Origin: an uncultured Oscillospiraceae bacterium
Lineage (GTDB): Bacteria; Bacillota; Clostridia; Oscillospirales; Ruminococcaceae
Direction: 5' to 3'
DNA length: 7,487 nucleotides
Assembly: GCA_934446455.1 (NCBI GenBank)
Contig: CAKSEE010000068.1
Location: forward strand, 1-7,487
The translations under genes were made by a program, and so were the position numbers. Shown piece by piece: positions 6,360 through 7,487 of the stretch; the stretch's first letter is position 1; the number at the start of each line of letters is the position of its first letter. The notes under the pieces were generated by a model. The model made no database searches. It saw only the letters and a list, made by a program, of their open reading frames with translations, and was not told where the DNA came from.

Positions 6360-7180
6360 TCTGAGATATCAATAAATATCGGTTCTTTCCTTGAGAACAC
6401 GCATATCTGTGAAAAGCCCGCGCCGCGTATCATCTCAAGGCACTGCGGGATATCCGCGCCCACGTCGCGCTCATAGTGCGCGTCGCTGCCAACGGTGATA
6501 AGCCTGCCGCCAAGCGCGCGGTAACGCGCTATATATTCCGCTGAAGGCATGGGGACGCCAAGTCCCTTTCTTATCCCCGCGGAATTTACCTCGAGCGCAA
6601 TGTCCTTTGAAATGATAGTTTCAAATATTTTGTCGATTATCGTGCGGTAGCGCTCCATGTCCCGCGTGAAGAGCGGCGCGCCCTGTGCGCCCTCGTGAAG
6701 CGCAAGGAACCGCAGCGGGAACGTAAGGTGCGACAGCGAGCAGAAGCGCCCGTACTCCGCAAGCGCAAGCTCCTCCTCGAAATACTCGTCAAGGCAGCGC
6801 CTCCTGTCCTCGGGCGTATTCGGCACCTTGTCGAGATAGGGGTAGCTTTTAGTGCGGTGCTGAGAGCCCAGCACAAAGTCGAAATCGTACCGCGCGAGTA
6901 TCTCCTCCGCGCGCGGCAGGCCGTAGAGCGGCTGCCCGAGCTCCGCGCCGTAGTATACGTTCATTTTTCCCGCAAAGCGCTCTTTTATTTCCGCAAACGC
7001 CGCGAACGACTTTTCAAGCGCGCCCTCGTAGTCCCATTCGTCAAGCTTTTCAATCTCTATGTGGTCGGTTATCGCAAAATGTCTTATCCCCAGCCCGCAG
7101 GCTCGCGCCGCCATTATCATCGGTTCATAATGCCCGTCGGGCGACAGCAGCGAATGGGTGTGACAATCTGCGGGAATCAT
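6350..7180 (-). CDS. PHP-domain phosphoesterase, histidinol-phosphatase (HisJ/HisK) type
   Basis: PHP-family metal-dependent phosphoesterase of 276 aa, close to HisJ length (about 270). Metal-ligand residues in order: DCHTH (His7, His9), ITDHIE (Asp39, His40), GAELG (Glu80), SQH (His108), SHL (His151) and SDAH (Asp233, His235), the complete set for the trinuclear metal site. HisJ/HisK hydrolyses histidinol phosphate in histidine synthesis, but no his genes are in view, so another phosphate substrate is possible. The start is uncertain. The ATG at 7178-7180 puts HxH at the family-typical distance, but its AAGGA site is only 1 nt away. A TTG at 7192 has AGAGGA 9 nt upstream, and the frame stays open to a GTG at 7243. 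The ATG also overlaps the stop of a short upstream ORF (ATGA), so coupling could explain the poor site. The last four residues (SDRR) and the stop come from the inserted element. Confidence 0.9.
   Translation of the reverse strand: MIPADCHTHSLLSPDGHYEPMIMAARACGLGIRHFAITDHIEIEKLDEWDYEGALEKSFAAFAEIKERFAGKMNVYYGAELGQPLYGLPRAEEILARYDFDFVLGSQHRTKSYPYLDKVPNTPEDRRRCLDEYFEEELALAEYGRFCSLSHLTFPLRFLALHEGAQGAPLFTRDMERYRTIIDKIFETIISKDIALEVNSAGIRKGLGVPMPSAEYIARYRALGGRLITVGSDAHYERDVGADIPQCLEMIRGAGFSQICVFSRKEPIFIDISDRR
6364..6381. repeat. 18-bp direct repeat, PHP-proximal copy (inside the PHP coding end)
   Basis: AGATATCAATAAATATCG, identical to 6161-6178. Here it encodes the PHP residues around Ile-Phe-Ile-Asp-Ile, which fits the hydrophobic C-terminal end usual in HisJ-like proteins (for example ...RKPxFxKI). 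That suggests this sequence is native gene and the other copy is the duplication. Confidence 0.85.
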
Positions 7181-7245
7181 ATCCTTATGCAAATCAACTC
7201 GTCCTCTTTCGCGTGTGGAATGCCCCGTGTCAAAAAAATACACAT
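7177..7245 (-). CDS. Possible 22-residue leader ORF coupled to the PHP gene
   Basis: An ATG at 7243-7245 opens a 22-codon frame (begins MCIFLTRGIPHAK) ending in TGA at 7177-7179, which overlaps the chosen PHP start as ATGA. A GGTGGA ribosome-site candidate (7253-7258 on the minus strand) lies 7 nt upstream, and the predicted transcript start is about 24 nt before the ATG. The peptide has no run of a single amino acid, so it does not look like a classical attenuation leader. Coupling is inferred; the ORF could be fortuitous. Confidence 0.35.
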   Translation of the reverse strand: MCIFLTRGIPHAKEDELICIRI

Positions 7246-7263
7246 AAAAAAATCCACCGGGGC
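7222..7263 (-). other. Inverted repeat around the leader-ORF start
   Basis: GCCCCGTG (7222-7229) is complementary to CACCGGGGC (7255-7263) with one bulged base, closing a 25-nt A/T-rich loop. In the minus-strand transcript the arm covers part of the GGTGGA site and the loop contains the leader ATG, so folding could limit ribosome access. Prediction only. Confidence 0.35.
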
Positions 7264-7275
7264 GCTTTTTTTATT

Positions 7276-7304
7276 ATTTTATCACAAATTTTACGATTTG
7301 TCTA
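7276..7304 (-). promoter_or_regulatory. Sigma-A-type promoter for the minus-strand operon
   Basis: On the minus strand: -35 TAGACA (7299-7304), 17-bp spacer, -10 TAAAAT (7276-7281), preceded by an extended TGA element. Transcription would begin near 7269, upstream of the PHP gene. Five of six bases match consensus in each box. Confidence 0.7.
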
Positions 7305-7312
7305 TGAATAGA

Positions 7313-7341
7313 TTTACTTTTTCTAAATTTTTTAGTATAAT
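7313..7341 (+). promoter_or_regulatory. Sigma-A-type promoter for the ACT-domain gene
   Basis: -35 TTTACT (7313-7318), 17-bp spacer, perfect -10 TATAAT (7336-7341). Transcription would start near 7348, leaving a leader of about 70 nt before the ATG at 7418. Back to back with the minus-strand promoter. Confidence 0.75.
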
Positions 7342-7370
7342 AGAATAGAAAACATAAAAAAACAATGGTT

Positions 7371-7400
7371 GCGGCTCAGTTTTTTAGACAAATTGACCGC
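7371..7400 (+). other. Hairpin in the 5' leader of the ACT-domain gene
   Basis: GCGG (7371-7374) pairs with CCGC (7397-7400) and, after one bulged C, TCAGTTT (7376-7382) pairs with AAATTGA (7390-7396, one G-T pair) around a 7-nt loop. It ends 5 nt before the AGGAGG site at 7406-7411. No U-run follows, so it is not a terminator; it could modulate translation. It does not resemble a riboswitch I recognise. Confidence 0.4.
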
Positions 7401-7417
7401 AGGACAGGAGGAAAATA

Positions 7418-7487
7418 ATGAGAGCAGTTGTTGCAGTCATCGGTAAGGACACCGTCGGCATACTTGCAAAGGTAAGCGGTATATGCG
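7418..7487 (+). CDS. ACT-domain protein, UPF0237 type (3' end outside window)
   Basis: Only the first 23 codons are present (MRAVVAVIGKDTVGILAKVS...). The MRAxVxVIGKDxVGIxAxVS pattern is characteristic of the roughly 90-aa ACT-domain proteins of the UPF0237 family, small regulatory domains thought to bind amino acids and found near a PFL-family (DUF711) gene in many Firmicutes; whether that neighbour exists is beyond the window. The start is firm: AGGAGG at 7406-7411 lies 6 nt before the ATG, and a perfect TATAAT promoter lies upstream. It is divergent from the PHP-lrp-aminotransferase operon. Residues past codon 23 cannot be judged. Confidence 0.85.
   Translation, partial: MRAVVAVIGKDTVGILAKVSGIC

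Larger units (their letters stand above)
6161..6381. mobile_element. Putative small non-autonomous insertion element (MITE-like or recombined cassette)
   Basis: A 185-bp non-coding insert (6179-6363) is bracketed by perfect 18-bp direct repeats and packed with three separate hairpins. Its inner ends resemble each other in inverted orientation: CAGTCTGTAG at the left against CAGACCGTCG read inward from the right (7 of 10). If the repeats, themselves near-palindromic, are included, the inverted match is about 22 of 32. Removing the insert plus one repeat copy restores a tidy PHP-lrp junction. There is no transposase and no convincing ORF with a ribosome site, so mobilisation would be in trans. 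An 18-bp target duplication is long for a classical insertion sequence; a tyrosine-recombinase-type att core duplicated at the 3' end of a gene is an alternative. The structure is seen; mobility is inferred. Confidence 0.65.

Noticed and set aside
6166..6372. Short minus-strand frame (68 codons) across the inserted element
   Set aside because: No ribosome site, and its codons span the hairpin arms and both repeats; better explained as structured non-coding DNA. Its plus-strand counterpart 6219-6476 is rejected for the same reason.
7181..7243. GTG start at 7243 adding 21 residues to the PHP protein
   Set aside because: The family N-terminus begins a few residues before the HxH motif, and the extension overlaps a leader ORF and A/T-rich leader; kept only as an alternative.
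7244..7275. Intrinsic terminator on the plus strand near GGGGCGCTTTTTTT
   Set aside because: The T-run is present, but the nearest stem is closed by a 25-nt loop and no plus-strand gene lies upstream to terminate; the T-run lies in the minus-strand promoter leader.
1..7487. CRISPR arrays, tRNA, rRNA or toxin-antitoxin/defence genes
   Set aside because: No regularly spaced repeats, tRNA-like cloverleaf or defence-family motif was seen; all long frames are assigned to housekeeping families.

Overview
The window is a GC-rich (roughly mid-50s % by eye) bacterial chromosome segment. Seven protein genes on the minus strand look like one transcription unit, and an eighth gene, cut by the right edge, is divergently transcribed on the plus strand. 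Gene content (a YloU-like Asp23 protein, then FakA/YloV, then RecG, as in Bacillota; IspE of the MEP pathway; a PatA-like aminotransferase paired with an Lrp/AsnC regulator) together with strong AGGAGG-type ribosome sites suggests a Clostridia-class Firmicute, perhaps Oscillospirales/Ruminococcaceae-like. The order-level guess is inference.

Reading the minus strand from right to left: a promoter at 7276-7304; a possible 22-residue leader ORF (7177-7245); a PHP-family phosphoesterase of the histidinol-phosphatase type (6350-7180); a 209-bp gap holding an inserted structured repeat; an Lrp/AsnC regulator (5652-6140); a PLP aminotransferase (4471-5655, ATGA overlap); IspE (3623-4468); a short Asp23/Gls24 protein (3220-3576); FakA (1501-3144); and the first 493 residues of RecG, which runs off the left edge. 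On the plus strand a promoter at 7313-7341 drives an ACT-domain protein (from 7418) that runs off the right edge. The two promoters sit back to back, with 8 bp between their -35 boxes.

The main non-genic find is in the PHP-lrp gap. A perfect 18-bp direct repeat (6161-6178 and 6364-6381) brackets a 185-bp insert containing three successive strong hairpins. Deleting one repeat copy and the insert restores a compact junction: the PHP gene would end in Ile-Asp-Ile and TGA, 18 nt before the lrp start and with the lrp ribosome site intact. This reads as a small non-autonomous mobile element, or a site-specifically recombined cassette, that landed in the last codons of the PHP gene. It split an operon-like spacing and gave the PHP protein a new 4-residue tail. 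The other genes are recognisable families; how they cooperate (isoprenoid precursor, fatty-acid activation, envelope-associated Asp23, amino-acid metabolism, DNA repair) is a matter of co-transcription rather than a single pathway.
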